Below are positions 15,527 to 23,792 of a stretch of DNA of 64,000 bases, piece by piece. The DNA is from an uncultured Oscillospiraceae bacterium (GTDB taxonomy: Bacteria; Bacillota; Clostridia; Oscillospirales; Oscillospiraceae), in NCBI GenBank assembly GCA_910587285.1, contig CAJULM010000010.1, positions 11,953-75,952 on the forward strand. Direction: 5' to 3'. The translations under genes and the position numbers were made by a program. The number at the start of each line of letters is the position of its first letter. Positions within the stretch are counted from its first letter, which is position 1. The notes under the pieces were generated by a model. That model was not told the DNA's origin, ran no database searches, and saw nothing but the letters and a program-made list of their open reading frames with translations.

Positions 15527-15583
15527 ATAAAAAATCATGTCGAACTTTGCTGTCCGAACAACCGGGCAGTTTGATACAGTATC

Positions 15584-15612
15584 ACTATAACATTAACACG
15601 TTAAAGTGTCAA
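15584..15612 (-). promoter_or_regulatory. Promoter of the asd-dapA-dapB operon
   Basis: On the minus strand TTGACA (15612-15607), 17-base spacer, TATAGT (15589-15584). The spacer contains the palindrome TTAACACGTTAA (15593-15604), a possible operator. The leader to asd is about 120 bases, too short for a lysine riboswitch. Confidence 0.75.
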
Positions 15613-15651
15613 TTTGACGCTGCCGCCGGAAGTGGAGAAATGGAGAACCGT

Positions 15652-17400
15652 ATGAAGGGAAAATTCGTGCAAATTGTAGCGCTGTGCCTTTCCGCCGCCC
15701 TGCTGCTGGCGCTGGGGGGAGGACAGGGGGCCGCTGCCGCGCCCTATGGGGACAGCGGGCGCATCATCCGGGTGGGTCTGCACTACGGCACCGGGGCCAT
15801 GGAGGGATTGAACATGGAGAACAGCGTGGGTTCCGGCTACCGCTTCGGGTACTACGACAGCTCCAACCAATTTGTGGAGCTGGGCTCCACAGCCCAGCGG
15901 GCCATCTCCGTGGTGAAGACCATGAACGTATACTATGGGACCTATGACAATTATACCTGCTATCACTCCGCGCTGACCTCCTCCAGTGTGGCGGTGGGGG
16001 AGTACCACCTTCAGCTGCCCGGCAGCTACGGCACCTTCGCGGAGGCCCAGGCGGCGGCATCCCTCTATGGCGGGGGGTTCCCGGCCTGCATCGGCGGGGT
16101 GTATTACGCCCGCATTGGCAACTACACCACCCGGGACAGGGCGGTGGCGGCCCAGGCAGAGCTGTCCGCTCAGGGGGTGTGGGCCGAGCTGTGCGGCACG
16201 TCGGGCTACGGCGTCAGCGTGGTGGTGACGGGCACGAACACGATGGTGTTCCAGTACGACGACTTGGGCAGCGGCACCGGGCTGGGCATTGAGCCGGGCC
16301 AGGTGAACACCGGAGAGAAGTGCGCCACGTTGAGCAAGGGGTATGTCTATTACGGCGGGTTTCGCTTTGAGCGCATCGACGGCGGCGATTTGACCGTGGT
16401 AAATATTTTAGGGCTGGAGGATTACGTAAAGGGCGTGGTTCCCATCGAGATGAGCGACAGCTGGCCCATCGAGGCGCTGAAGGCCCAGGCGGTGGCGGCG
16501 CGCAGCTACGCCCTCTCCCTGGGCAGCAAGCACAGCAGGCACCACTTTGACATCTGCGCGGAGACGGACTGCCAGGCCTACGGCGGGCTGAACCGGGCGG
16601 GGGCCAACTCCAACGCTGCGGTGGACCAAACCGCCGGGCTGGTGGTGACCTACAACGGCCAGATTGCCCACACCTGCTACTACGCCAGCAACGGCGGGGC
16701 CAGTGAGAACTCCTCCGTGGTCTATGAGACCAGCCAGGCCAACCACCCCTACCTCATCGGGAAGATAGACCCCTATGAGGCCGGGGCTCCTATCCCAAGC
16801 TCCAGCTACTACTGGACCCGGTCCTTTTCCTCGGACACCCTGGTGTCCAAGCTGCGGGCGCTGGGCTATAACGTGAGCGGGGCCATTACCTCCATCGCCG
16901 TGACGGCCCTGACGGAGACGGGCAATCCCAGGACGGTGACGTTCACCGACAGCAGCGGCAAAAGCTACTCCATCAGTACTAAGAATGTGATTCAGAAAAT
17001 GCTTTACCTGCCCTCCTACCGCTACGGCTTTGACACGGTGGGCCAGGGCAATCCCGCGCCGTCCTCCTCTGTTTCCATCAACGGGTCTCCGGCCGGCGGC
17101 CTGTCCGGTCTGTACGCCATTGATGGAAACGGGAACGTGACGGCTGTGGACGGCGGCGCGTATATGATTACCGACAGCGGCGTGGCTCAGGTGGGGCAGT
17201 CCTCCGGCGGGTCGGGCGGCAGCGTAGGCAGCCTGAGCAGCACCACTGGGAGCAACGGGACGTTTACATTTTCGGGTACGGGCTGGGGCCACAATGTGGG
17301 CATGAGCCAGTGGGGTGCTTACGCCATGGCCCAGCAGGGGTATACTTACTTAGACATCCTCCAGTTCTACTATACTGGCATCACGGTGGGATATATGTGA
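15652..17400 (+). CDS. SPOR- and SpoIID/LytB-domain exported protein
   Basis: A 582-residue exported protein. MKGKFVQIVALCLSAALLL with a small-residue stretch ending GAAAAP is a signal peptide; GGAGAA precedes ATG 15652. Residues about 125-195 resemble a SPOR peptidoglycan-binding repeat (GSYGTFAEAQAAASLYGGG, YTTRDRAVAAQAEL). The C-terminal half is a SpoIID/LytB amidase-enhancer domain: VPIEMSDSWPIEALKAQAV, DICAETDCQAYGG, CYYASNGG and the terminal WGHNVGMSQWGAYAMA. A Gly/Ser-rich linker interrupts it near the end. SpoIID-type proteins act on denuded glycan in engulfment or wall remodelling. The stop overlaps the queA start by four bases, an odd coupling of a wall protein and a tRNA-modification gene. 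Confidence 0.88.
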   Translation: MKGKFVQIVALCLSAALLLALGGGQGAAAAPYGDSGRIIRVGLHYGTGAMEGLNMENSVGSGYRFGYYDSSNQFVELGSTAQRAISVVKTMNVYYGTYDNYTCYHSALTSSSVAVGEYHLQLPGSYGTFAEAQAAASLYGGGFPACIGGVYYARIGNYTTRDRAVAAQAELSAQGVWAELCGTSGYGVSVVVTGTNTMVFQYDDLGSGTGLGIEPGQVNTGEKCATLSKGYVYYGGFRFERIDGGDLTVVNILGLEDYVKGVVPIEMSDSWPIEALKAQAVAARSYALSLGSKHSRHHFDICAETDCQAYGGLNRAGANSNAAVDQTAGLVVTYNGQIAHTCYYASNGGASENSSVVYETSQANHPYLIGKIDPYEAGAPIPSSSYYWTRSFSSDTLVSKLRALGYNVSGAITSIAVTALTETGNPRTVTFTDSSGKSYSISTKNVIQKMLYLPSYRYGFDTVGQGNPAPSSSVSINGSPAGGLSGLYAIDGNGNVTAVDGGAYMITDSGVAQVGQSSGGSGGSVGSLSSTTGSNGTFTFSGTGWGHNVGMSQWGAYAMAQQGYTYLDILQFYYTGITVGYM

Positions 17401-18419
17401 AAACTTCCGATTTTTATTTTGATCTGCCCCAGGAGCTGATCGCTCAGACGCCGCTGGAGCGGCGGGACGGGTCCCGGCTGCTCACCCTGGACAAAAGCAC
17501 GGGGGAGACACGGCACCTGCATTTTTACGACCTGCCCTCCCTGCTGCGCCCCGGCGACTGCCTGGTGCTCAACGACAGCCGGGTGCTGCCCGCCCGGCTC
17601 ATCGGGAAGCGGGCGGGGGGCGGCGCCTGCGAGGTGCTGCTGCTCATCGACCGGGGGGACAAGGTGTGGGAGTGCCTGGTGCGTCCGGGGAAAAAGCTGC
17701 GCCCGGGGACAAAGATCACCTTTGGGGAAAATGAGCTGTCCGCAGAGGTGGTGGGCGAGGTGGAGGGGGGCAACCGCCTGGTCCGCTTCGACTACCAGGG
17801 GATTTTCCTGGAGACTCTGGAGCGGCTGGGCAAAATGCCTCTGCCCCCCTATATCAAGGCGGAGCTGGAGGACGGAGAGCGGTATCAGACGGTGTACTCC
17901 AAGGTGGTGGGGTCCGCCGCCGCCCCCACGGCGGGGTTGCACTTCACCCCCGCGCTGCTGGAGCAGCTGGGGGATATTGGGGTGAAGCTGTGCTACGTCA
18001 CCCTCCACGTGGGGCTGGGTACCTTTCGCCCGGTGAAGGCGGAGAACCTGGACGAGCATGAGATGCACTCGGAATACTGCGTCATCCCCCAGGAGACCGC
18101 CGACGTGGTGAACGAGACCAGGCGGCAGGGGGGAAGGGTGATCTGCGTGGGCACCACCTCCTGCCGGACCATTGAGAGCTGGTCAGGGGAGGATGGGACG
18201 CTGAAGGCGTCGGCGGGGTGGACCAATATCTTCATCTATCCCGGCTATCGGTTTAAGGCACTGGACGGCCTCATCACCAACTTCCATCTGCCCGAGTCCA
18301 CCCTCATCATGCTGGTGTCCGCCCTGGCGGGGCGGGAGCGCGTGCTGGCGGCCTATGAGGAGGCGGTGCGGGAGCGCTACCGTTTTTTCTCTTTTGGGGA
18401 CGCCATGTTTATTTCATAG
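17397..18419 (+). CDS. queA: tRNA preQ1(34) S-adenosylmethionine ribosyltransferase-isomerase
   Basis: QueA transfers the ribosyl part of SAM to preQ1 in tRNA to form epoxyqueuosine. The 340 residues show TSDFYFDLPQELIAQTPLERRDGSRLL at the start, CLVLNDSRVLPARL, AAPTAGLHFTP, HVGLGTFRPV and the C-terminal ITNFHLPESTLIMLVSALAG. The start is GTG 17397, overlapping the previous stop (GTGA). The next gene tgt supplies the preceding step. Confidence 0.96.
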   Translation: MKTSDFYFDLPQELIAQTPLERRDGSRLLTLDKSTGETRHLHFYDLPSLLRPGDCLVLNDSRVLPARLIGKRAGGGACEVLLLIDRGDKVWECLVRPGKKLRPGTKITFGENELSAEVVGEVEGGNRLVRFDYQGIFLETLERLGKMPLPPYIKAELEDGERYQTVYSKVVGSAAAPTAGLHFTPALLEQLGDIGVKLCYVTLHVGLGTFRPVKAENLDEHEMHSEYCVIPQETADVVNETRRQGGRVICVGTTSCRTIESWSGEDGTLKASAGWTNIFIYPGYRFKALDGLITNFHLPESTLIMLVSALAGRERVLAAYEEAVRERYRFFSFGDAMFIS

Positions 18420-18430
18420 AGGAGGGCACC

Positions 18431-19564
18431 ATGTTTCGAGTAATCAAAACCGAGGGCGCGGCCCGGCGGGGGGAGTTCACCTGCCCCCACGGCACGGTGC
18501 AGACCCCGGTGTTTATGAACGTGGGCACTCAGGGGGCCATCAAGGGGGCGGTGTCCGCCTTTGACTTGAAGGAGCTGGGGTGCCAGATTGAGCTGTCCAA
18601 CACCTACCATCTCCACCTGCGTCCGGGGGACGAGGTGGTGCGGCAGATGGGCGGGCTGCACCAGTTCATGCGCTGGGATGGGCCTATGCTCACCGACTCC
18701 GGTGGCTTTCAGGTGTTCTCCCTGGCGGGGCTGCGGAAGATCACAGAGGAGGGCGTCACCTTCTCCTCCCACATCGACGGGAAGCGGATTTTTATGGGCC
18801 CGGAGGAGTCCATGCGCATCCAGTCCAACCTGGGCAGCGACATCGCCATGGCCTTTGACGAGTGTGTGGAGAACCCCGCGCCCTACGACTACGCCAAGGC
18901 CTCCTGCGAGCGCACCCTGCGGTGGCTGGAGCGGTGCAAGGCGGAGCACGACCGGCTGAACGCCCTGCCGGAGTGCGTCAATCCGGGGCAGGTGCTGTTC
19001 GGCATCAACCAGGGGGCCACCTATGAGGATCTGCGGGTGTGGCACATGAAGGAGACGGCGAAAATCCACTGCGCGGGCTACGCCATCGGCGGTCTGGCGG
19101 TGGGGGAGCCCACCGAGGTGATGTATCGGATCATCGAGGCGGTGGAGCCCCATATGCCGGCGGACAGGCCCCGGTATCTCATGGGGGTGGGCACGCCGTC
19201 CAACATCATCGAGGCGGTGGCCCGGGGGGTGGATTTCTTCGACTGCGTGATGCCCGCCCGCAATGCCCGCCACGGCAAGCTGTTCACCTGGAGCGGCGCG
19301 CTGAACATCAAAAACGAGCGCTTCAAGCTGGACCAGCGGCCCATCGACCCGCAGTGCAGCTGCCCGGTGTGCAGCCATTTTTCCAGGGCCTATCTCCGGC
19401 ACCTGTTCGTGGCGGGGGAGATGCTGGCCATGCGCCTGGCGGTGATGCACAACCTGTATTTTTACAACGACCTGGTCCGGCGCATCCGGGATGCGCTGGA
19501 CGCGGGGCAGTTTGCCGCCTTCCGCGAGGAATATTCGGAAAAGCTGGCGGGCCGGGCGGAGTGA
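18431..19564 (+). CDS. tgt: tRNA-guanine transglycosylase
   Basis: Tgt exchanges G34 for preQ1 in tRNAs with GUN anticodons. The 377 residues show GTVQTPVFMNVGTQGAIKG, LTDSGGFQVFSL with the general-acid Asp, FDECVENPAP with a catalytic Asp, and the zinc site CSCPVCSHFSRAYLRHLF. GAGGAGGG lies just upstream of the ATG, 11 bases after queA. Together with queA this makes two steps of queuosine synthesis. Confidence 0.97.
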   Translation: MFRVIKTEGAARRGEFTCPHGTVQTPVFMNVGTQGAIKGAVSAFDLKELGCQIELSNTYHLHLRPGDEVVRQMGGLHQFMRWDGPMLTDSGGFQVFSLAGLRKITEEGVTFSSHIDGKRIFMGPEESMRIQSNLGSDIAMAFDECVENPAPYDYAKASCERTLRWLERCKAEHDRLNALPECVNPGQVLFGINQGATYEDLRVWHMKETAKIHCAGYAIGGLAVGEPTEVMYRIIEAVEPHMPADRPRYLMGVGTPSNIIEAVARGVDFFDCVMPARNARHGKLFTWSGALNIKNERFKLDQRPIDPQCSCPVCSHFSRAYLRHLFVAGEMLAMRLAVMHNLYFYNDLVRRIRDALDAGQFAAFREEYSEKLAGRAE

Positions 19565-19584
19565 AATATATTTTCAAAAGGGGC

Positions 19585-19613
19585 TTGTGTTTGCCGGCCT
19601 TTTCCGGTATAAT
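19585..19613 (+). promoter_or_regulatory. Promoter of yajC
   Basis: TTGTGT (19585-19590), 17-base spacer, TATAAT (19608-19613). It allows transcription of yajC independent of queA-tgt. Confidence 0.6.
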
Positions 19614-19669
19614 AGTGCTATTGTCTATCGCCATGTGACAGTTCATATCTTGACATAGGAGGAAAAATA

Positions 19670-20023
19670 ATGCTTATACTCTCTGCGGCCGCCGCTGGCG
19701 GCGTGTCCACGTTCCCGTCCATTCTCATGATTGTGGTGATGGTCGCCGTCATGTATTTCCTGCTCATTCGGCCGGAGAATAAGAAGAAAAAGGCCGCTGA
19801 GGAGATGCGCGGCAGCCTGAAGGTTGGGGACGATATCACCACCATCGGCGGCATCGCGGGAACCATTTGCCAGGTGAAAGAGAAGACGATTGTCATTGAG
19901 ACTGGCGCGGACCGGGTGCGCATTGAGTTCTACAAGTGGGCCATCTCCAGCAAGGGGGCCCAGACCACGGAGGAGCCCGTGGCTGAGAAAAAGGACAAGA
20001 AGGAAAAGAAAGAGGACAAGTGA
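19670..20023 (+). CDS. yajC: Preprotein translocase subunit YajC
   Basis: YajC is a single-span inner-membrane protein associated with SecDF. The 117 residues have one membrane segment (FPSILMIVVMVAVMYFLLI, about 15-33), then RPENKKKK, the conserved LKVGDDITTIGGIAGTI, and a long Lys/Glu tail. ATAGGAGGA lies just upstream of the start. The usual neighbours tgt and queA are directly upstream. A long hairpin follows the stop. Confidence 0.93.
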   Translation: MLILSAAAAGGVSTFPSILMIVVMVAVMYFLLIRPENKKKKAAEEMRGSLKVGDDITTIGGIAGTICQVKEKTIVIETGADRVRIEFYKWAISSKGAQTTEEPVAEKKDKKEKKEDK

Positions 20024-20042
20024 TCCTCTGAGCTGGCATGAC

Positions 20043-20093
20043 AAGCACCCCTTTTGCATATGGTATAGAAACCATGTGAAAAGGGGTGCTTTT
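20043..20093 (+). terminator. Long hairpin after yajC that contains the next ribosome binding site
   Basis: AAGCACCCCTTTT (20043-20055) pairs with AAAAGGGGTGCTT (20079-20091), and the inner CATATGGT / ACCATGTG extends the stem to about 21 pairs with one bulge. TTTT (20090-20093) follows as in an intrinsic terminator, and the next base starts the ATG of the following gene. AAAAGGGGTG in the 3' arm is that gene's only ribosome binding site. Confidence 0.75.
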
Positions 20094-20519
20094 ATGCGTA
20101 AGGCGGAGGCGCAGGGGATCAATGCCGCGCAGATGGTGACGGCTGTGGCCGTAGGCGGCCTGCTGGCGCTGGGAGTGGAGTTGCTGATGCTATTGGCGGG
20201 ATCGGCGGCGGTGTCCAACGGAGTGCTGAGGGAGGAGGCCGCCCCCCAGCTGACGGCGGCGGCCTGCGTGCTGGGCTGTCTGGCGGGGGGGCTGGCGGCG
20301 TGCAGCCAGTGGCGGTCCCGGCGGCTGCTGGCCGGCCTGGCCACAGGAGGCGTGTGCTATCTGTTGATTGTGGCGGTAGGCCTGCTCATGGGGGATGGCT
20401 TTACCTTTGGGCTCCAGGCGCTCATCGAGCTGGCCGGCTGCCTGTGCGGCGGCGCCATTGCGGGGCTGCTCAGCGGGGGAAAGGGAAAGAAGAAACACGG
20501 CGCTGTGCGGAAAAAGTGA
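20094..20519 (+). CDS. TIGR04086-type membrane protein
   Basis: A 141-residue membrane protein with four predicted spans: residues about 15-32, 50-65, 77-98 and 103-122, ending in a Lys-rich tail. Size, topology and position after yajC fit the TIGR04086/YrzE family of unknown function in Firmicutes; this is by recognition. The start ATG 20094 follows a terminator-like hairpin directly, and its ribosome binding site is inside the stem, so expression may depend on melting that structure. No catalytic motif is seen. Confidence 0.75.
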   Translation: MRKAEAQGINAAQMVTAVAVGGLLALGVELLMLLAGSAAVSNGVLREEAAPQLTAAACVLGCLAGGLAACSQWRSRRLLAGLATGGVCYLLIVAVGLLMGDGFTFGLQALIELAGCLCGGAIAGLLSGGKGKKKHGAVRKK

Positions 20520-20542
20520 GTGTTGTGTACAATACATACGCG

Positions 20543-20576
20543 GCCGCGCTTCTCGGAGGGAGGGCGCGGCTTTTTT
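20543..20576 (+). terminator. Intrinsic terminator after the TIGR04086-type gene
   Basis: GCCGCGC (20543-20549) pairs with GCGCGGC (20564-20570), followed by six T. Confidence 0.7.
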
Positions 20577-20659
20577 GTGCCTTTCCGCCAGCCCACTGGC
20601 GGAGGAGAGCAGAAATCTGCGCGGAACACGAAAAAAGTTTGAAAAATGTCAGAAATGAT

Positions 20660-20688
20660 TTGACATTCCCGGCGCTATTTAGTATAAT
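20660..20688 (+). promoter_or_regulatory. Consensus promoter of the DUF177-rpmF operon
   Basis: TTGACA (20660-20665), 17 bases, TATAAT (20683-20688): a perfect housekeeping promoter, fitting a ribosomal protein operon. Confidence 0.92.
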
Positions 20689-20717
20689 ACCAGTCGTGCC
20701 ATTATGCGAGGTGAATC

Positions 20718-21230
20718 ATGAAGCTGAACTTAAAGCGCTTTGCCCAGGAGCCTGGCGCAGTCCTCCCCTTCGACTATGAACTGGATCTGTCCCAAGTGGA
20801 GTGGTGCGGCCTTCGGTCGTTTACTCAGCCGGTCCATGTGGAGGGCAGGGTGCGCAACATGGCGGGGGCTATGTTGCTCAACGCACGGCTGAGCGCCGTC
20901 CTGTCGCTGGTATGCGACCGGTGCGCCAAAGCCTTTCAGCGGGAAAAAACAGTGGAGTACGAGACCCTGTTGGCCTTCGAGCTGGAAAACGGGGAGGATG
21001 GCGACATTGTTTTGCTGGATGGGGATGGAATGCTGGAGCTGGATGAGCTGATGCAGGAGGAGTTTCTCCTCGAGATGGACACAAAAAACCTGTGCTCCGA
21101 GGATTGTAAGGGCCTTTGTGCTGGCTGCGGTGCGGATTTGAACCGCGAAGGCTGCCGGTGCAAAAAGGAGATCGATCCACGGCTGGCCAAGCTGGCCCAG
21201 CTGCTGGAGGATAGGGAATCCAACGAGTAA
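20718..21230 (+). CDS. DUF177 (YceD-like) protein
   Basis: A 170-residue DUF177 protein, linked with 23S rRNA accumulation and nearly always upstream of rpmF, as here. It has the CDRCAKAF pair in the middle and a second Cys cluster CSEDCKGLCAGCGADLN near residues 137-153, with a terminal GCRCKKEIDPRLAKL, probably a metal site. The start ATG 20718 has a GAGGTGA site upstream. A role in ribosome biogenesis is inferred from the family and the neighbour. Confidence 0.9.
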   Translation: MKLNLKRFAQEPGAVLPFDYELDLSQVEWCGLRSFTQPVHVEGRVRNMAGAMLLNARLSAVLSLVCDRCAKAFQREKTVEYETLLAFELENGEDGDIVLLDGDGMLELDELMQEEFLLEMDTKNLCSEDCKGLCAGCGADLNREGCRCKKEIDPRLAKLAQLLEDRESNE

Positions 21231-21271
21231 GCTGTATGTCCGCGGACATTGACCGATAAGGAGGTGTCAAA

Positions 21272-21454
21272 ATGGCCGTCCCTAAAAGTAAGGTATCCAA
21301 GCAGCGCCGGAACAAGCGCCGCAGCTCCGTGTGGAAGCTGGAGACCCCCGGTATCAACACCTGCCCCAAGTGCGGTACCGTCACTCTGCCCCACCGCATC
21401 TGTAAGAACTGCATGACCTACAATGGCCGTGAGGTTGCTGCCGCCGAAAAGTGA
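21272..21454 (+). CDS. rpmF: 50S ribosomal protein L32
   Basis: A 60-residue L32 with the typical start MAVPKSKVSKQRRNKRRS and the zinc ribbon CPKC...CKNC (C+ form). AAGGAGGTG is about six bases upstream. An intrinsic terminator follows 20 bases after the stop. Confidence 0.98.
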   Translation: MAVPKSKVSKQRRNKRRSSVWKLETPGINTCPKCGTVTLPHRICKNCMTYNGREVAAAEK

Positions 21455-21473
21455 TGAACGCAAGGACCTAAGA

Positions 21474-21501
21474 AAGCTGCCGCTGCTGCGGCAGCTTTTT
21501 T
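21474..21501 (+). terminator. Intrinsic terminator after rpmF
   Basis: AAGCTGCCGC, loop TGCT, GCGGCAGCTT, then a run of T to 21501. Confidence 0.93.
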
Positions 21502-21648
21502 GCTGGATTTGCGCGGGTTTTTCCCATTTCCCCCTATCTTTTTCCGGTGAGATTTGGTATACTATAAAATGATTGCCCTTACCCTGTGCGCAGTGGGGCA
21601 GACTGAACCTGGGCGTCAGGCCCAAATTCGCAGTAGGAGGGATGCTTT

Positions 21649-22980
21649 GTGGCAAAGCCTCTGGTGGCCATTGTGGGCCGCCCCAACGTGGGAAAATCTA
21701 TGCTGTTCAATAAATTGACGGGTAAACGACTGTCCATTGTGGAGGACACCCCCGGCGTCACCCGGGACCGGCTGTACGCCCAGGCGGAGTGGCGGGGCCG
21801 CACCTTTGATTTGGTGGACACCGGCGGCATTGAGCCGGGCACCGACGACCAAATCCTGTCTTTTATGCGGGAGCAGGCGGAAATCGCCATCGCCGCCGCC
21901 ACCGTCATTGTCTTCGTGTGCGACATCCGCACCGGCATGACCGCCGCCGACCAGGAGGTGGCCGGGATGCTCCAGCGCTCCCGAAAGCCGGTGGTGCTGG
22001 CGGTGAATAAAATGGACTCCACCGGCCACACCAACCCGGACATTTACGAGTTCTATAACCTGGGGCTGGGGGACCCGTACCCTGTCTCCGCCGTCCATGG
22101 CCACGGCACCGGCGACCTGCTGGACGCCTGTTTTGAGTTTTTCCCGCCGGAGGACCAGGAGGAGGACGAGGACGATGTGGTAAAGGTGGCCATCATCGGC
22201 AAGCCCAACGTGGGCAAGTCCTCCCTGGTCAACCGTATTCTGGGCCAGGAGCGGGTGATTGTCTCCAACGTGGCGGGCACCACCCGGGACGCGGTGGACA
22301 GCTACCTGGAGAATGAGCGGGGGAAATACCTCATCATCGACACCGCGGGAATGCGGAAAAAGTCCAAGGTGGACGATCGGGTGGAGAAATTTTCGGTGCT
22401 CCGGGCCACCATGGCCATCGAGCGCAGCGATGTGTGCGTGATTATGATCGACGCCCAGGAGGGCGTCACTGAGCAGGACACCAAGGTGGCTGGGCTGGCC
22501 CACGAGGCGGGCAAGGCCTGCGTCATCGTAGTGAACAAGTGGGACGCCATTGAGAAGGACGGCAAGACCATGCAGCGCATGGAGGAGGATGTCCGCCGGG
22601 ACCTGAGCTATATGACCTATGCCCCGGTGTTGTTCATCTCCGCCCTGACGGGGCAGCGGGTGGATAGGCTATTTGACCTTATCGACAACGTGGTAAACCA
22701 GGCGGCCATGCGCATTCCCACAGGGGTGCTCAATCAGGTGCTGGCCGACGCCCAGGCCAGGGTGCAGCCCCCCACCGACAAGGGCAGGCGGCTGAAAATC
22801 TATTATATGACCCAGATCGGGGTGAAGCCCCCTCATTTCGTGATTTTCTGCAACGACGCCCGGCTGTTTCACTTTTCTTACCAGCGCTATCTGGAAAACC
22901 AGATCCGCGGTACCTTCGGCCTGACGGGGACACCTGTGCGAATCACCATCCGGCAGAAGGGGGATAAGGAGGAGTTGTAA
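21649..22980 (+). CDS. der: Ribosome biogenesis GTPase Der
   Basis: Der (EngA) is a tandem GTPase for 50S assembly. The 443 residues contain G1 GRPNVGKSMLF and GKPNVGKSSLV, each followed by DTPGVTRDR- or GTTRDAVDS-type switch I, DTGGIE/DTAGMR, NKMD/NKWD, and a C-terminal KH-like domain. The first P-loop reads KSM instead of the usual KST, a mild change. The start is GTG 21649 with AGGAGG eight bases upstream. The stop TAA shares its last base with the plsY ATG. Confidence 0.97.
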   Translation: MAKPLVAIVGRPNVGKSMLFNKLTGKRLSIVEDTPGVTRDRLYAQAEWRGRTFDLVDTGGIEPGTDDQILSFMREQAEIAIAAATVIVFVCDIRTGMTAADQEVAGMLQRSRKPVVLAVNKMDSTGHTNPDIYEFYNLGLGDPYPVSAVHGHGTGDLLDACFEFFPPEDQEEDEDDVVKVAIIGKPNVGKSSLVNRILGQERVIVSNVAGTTRDAVDSYLENERGKYLIIDTAGMRKKSKVDDRVEKFSVLRATMAIERSDVCVIMIDAQEGVTEQDTKVAGLAHEAGKACVIVVNKWDAIEKDGKTMQRMEEDVRRDLSYMTYAPVLFISALTGQRVDRLFDLIDNVVNQAAMRIPTGVLNQVLADAQARVQPPTDKGRRLKIYYMTQIGVKPPHFVIFCNDARLFHFSYQRYLENQIRGTFGLTGTPVRITIRQKGDKEEL

Positions 22981-23792
22981 TGCTGTCTCGGTATATTGAC
23001 GCCGCTGGGGTATCTGTCAACTGGCTGGCGGTGGCGGCCGTAGGCGTGGCGGTGGTGGCCTACTGCCTGGGCTGCTTTAACGGCGCGGTGGTGGTGTCCC
23101 GCTACATCCTGCGGGACGACGTGAGAAAGCACGGCAGCGGAAACGCTGGCCTGACCAATTTCCACCGGGTGTACGGCGGGCCGTTGACGGCGGCGGTGAT
23201 TCTGTCCGACGTGGTAAAGGCGGTGCTGGCGGTGCTGTTCGCGGTGTTCATCGCCGAGCACATCTCGCCGGAGCTGGTCACGCTGTCCAAATACTGGGCG
23301 GGCGCTTTCTGCCTGCTGGGGCATATGTATCCGTGTACCTTCCAATTCCGGGGAGGGAAGGGCATTCTGTCCGGCGGTGCCATCGCCATTATGATCGACT
23401 GGCGGGTGGCGCTGGTGGTATGGGGAGGCTTCATCATCCTGGCTGTGGCCACCCGGTACGTGTCGCTGGGCTCCTGCTGGGCGGGGCTGTCGTTCCCCTT
23501 TGTGTCCGCGTTTGTGTACCGGGACGCGCTGATTACCTGGCTGTCCGTCATTGTGGGCGGGCTGATTTTGTGGAAGCACCGGCAGAATATTGTTCGGCTC
23601 GTCAAGGGGACGGAATCCAAATTCACCCTCCACAAAAAGTCCGCCCAGGAGGGAGCCGCTTCCGTCCAAAAGCCCGCAGAGGGAGAGAACTCCTCGGAAG
23701 GCCCGCAGCCCCCGGAGGAGGCTGTTTCCCCTGAGAGGACGCAGCCTGAGACGGAGCAGCCGTCTTCTGGGGAGCGGGAGGAGGAGCCATGA
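22980..23792 (+). CDS. plsY: Acyl-phosphate glycerol-3-phosphate acyltransferase PlsY
   Basis: PlsY makes lysophosphatidic acid from acyl phosphate and glycerol-3-phosphate in the membrane. The 270 residues show five likely spans, GSGNAGLTNFHRVYGG, and FRGGKGILSGGAIAI with the conserved substrate loops. About 60 residues of the C-terminus (from about 212) are hydrophilic and Glu/Pro/Ser-rich, longer than in typical PlsY of about 200 residues; its role is unknown. It overlaps gpsA by four bases, and the two enzymes share glycerol-3-phosphate. Confidence 0.95.
   Translation: MLSRYIDAAGVSVNWLAVAAVGVAVVAYCLGCFNGAVVVSRYILRDDVRKHGSGNAGLTNFHRVYGGPLTAAVILSDVVKAVLAVLFAVFIAEHISPELVTLSKYWAGAFCLLGHMYPCTFQFRGGKGILSGGAIAIMIDWRVALVVWGGFIILAVATRYVSLGSCWAGLSFPFVSAFVYRDALITWLSVIVGGLILWKHRQNIVRLVKGTESKFTLHKKSAQEGAASVQKPAEGENSSEGPQPPEEAVSPERTQPETEQPSSGEREEEP

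Noticed and set aside
15458..15577. Lysine riboswitch before asd
   Set aside because: The leader is only about 120 bases and lacks the long multi-helix core and any terminator of the L-box class.
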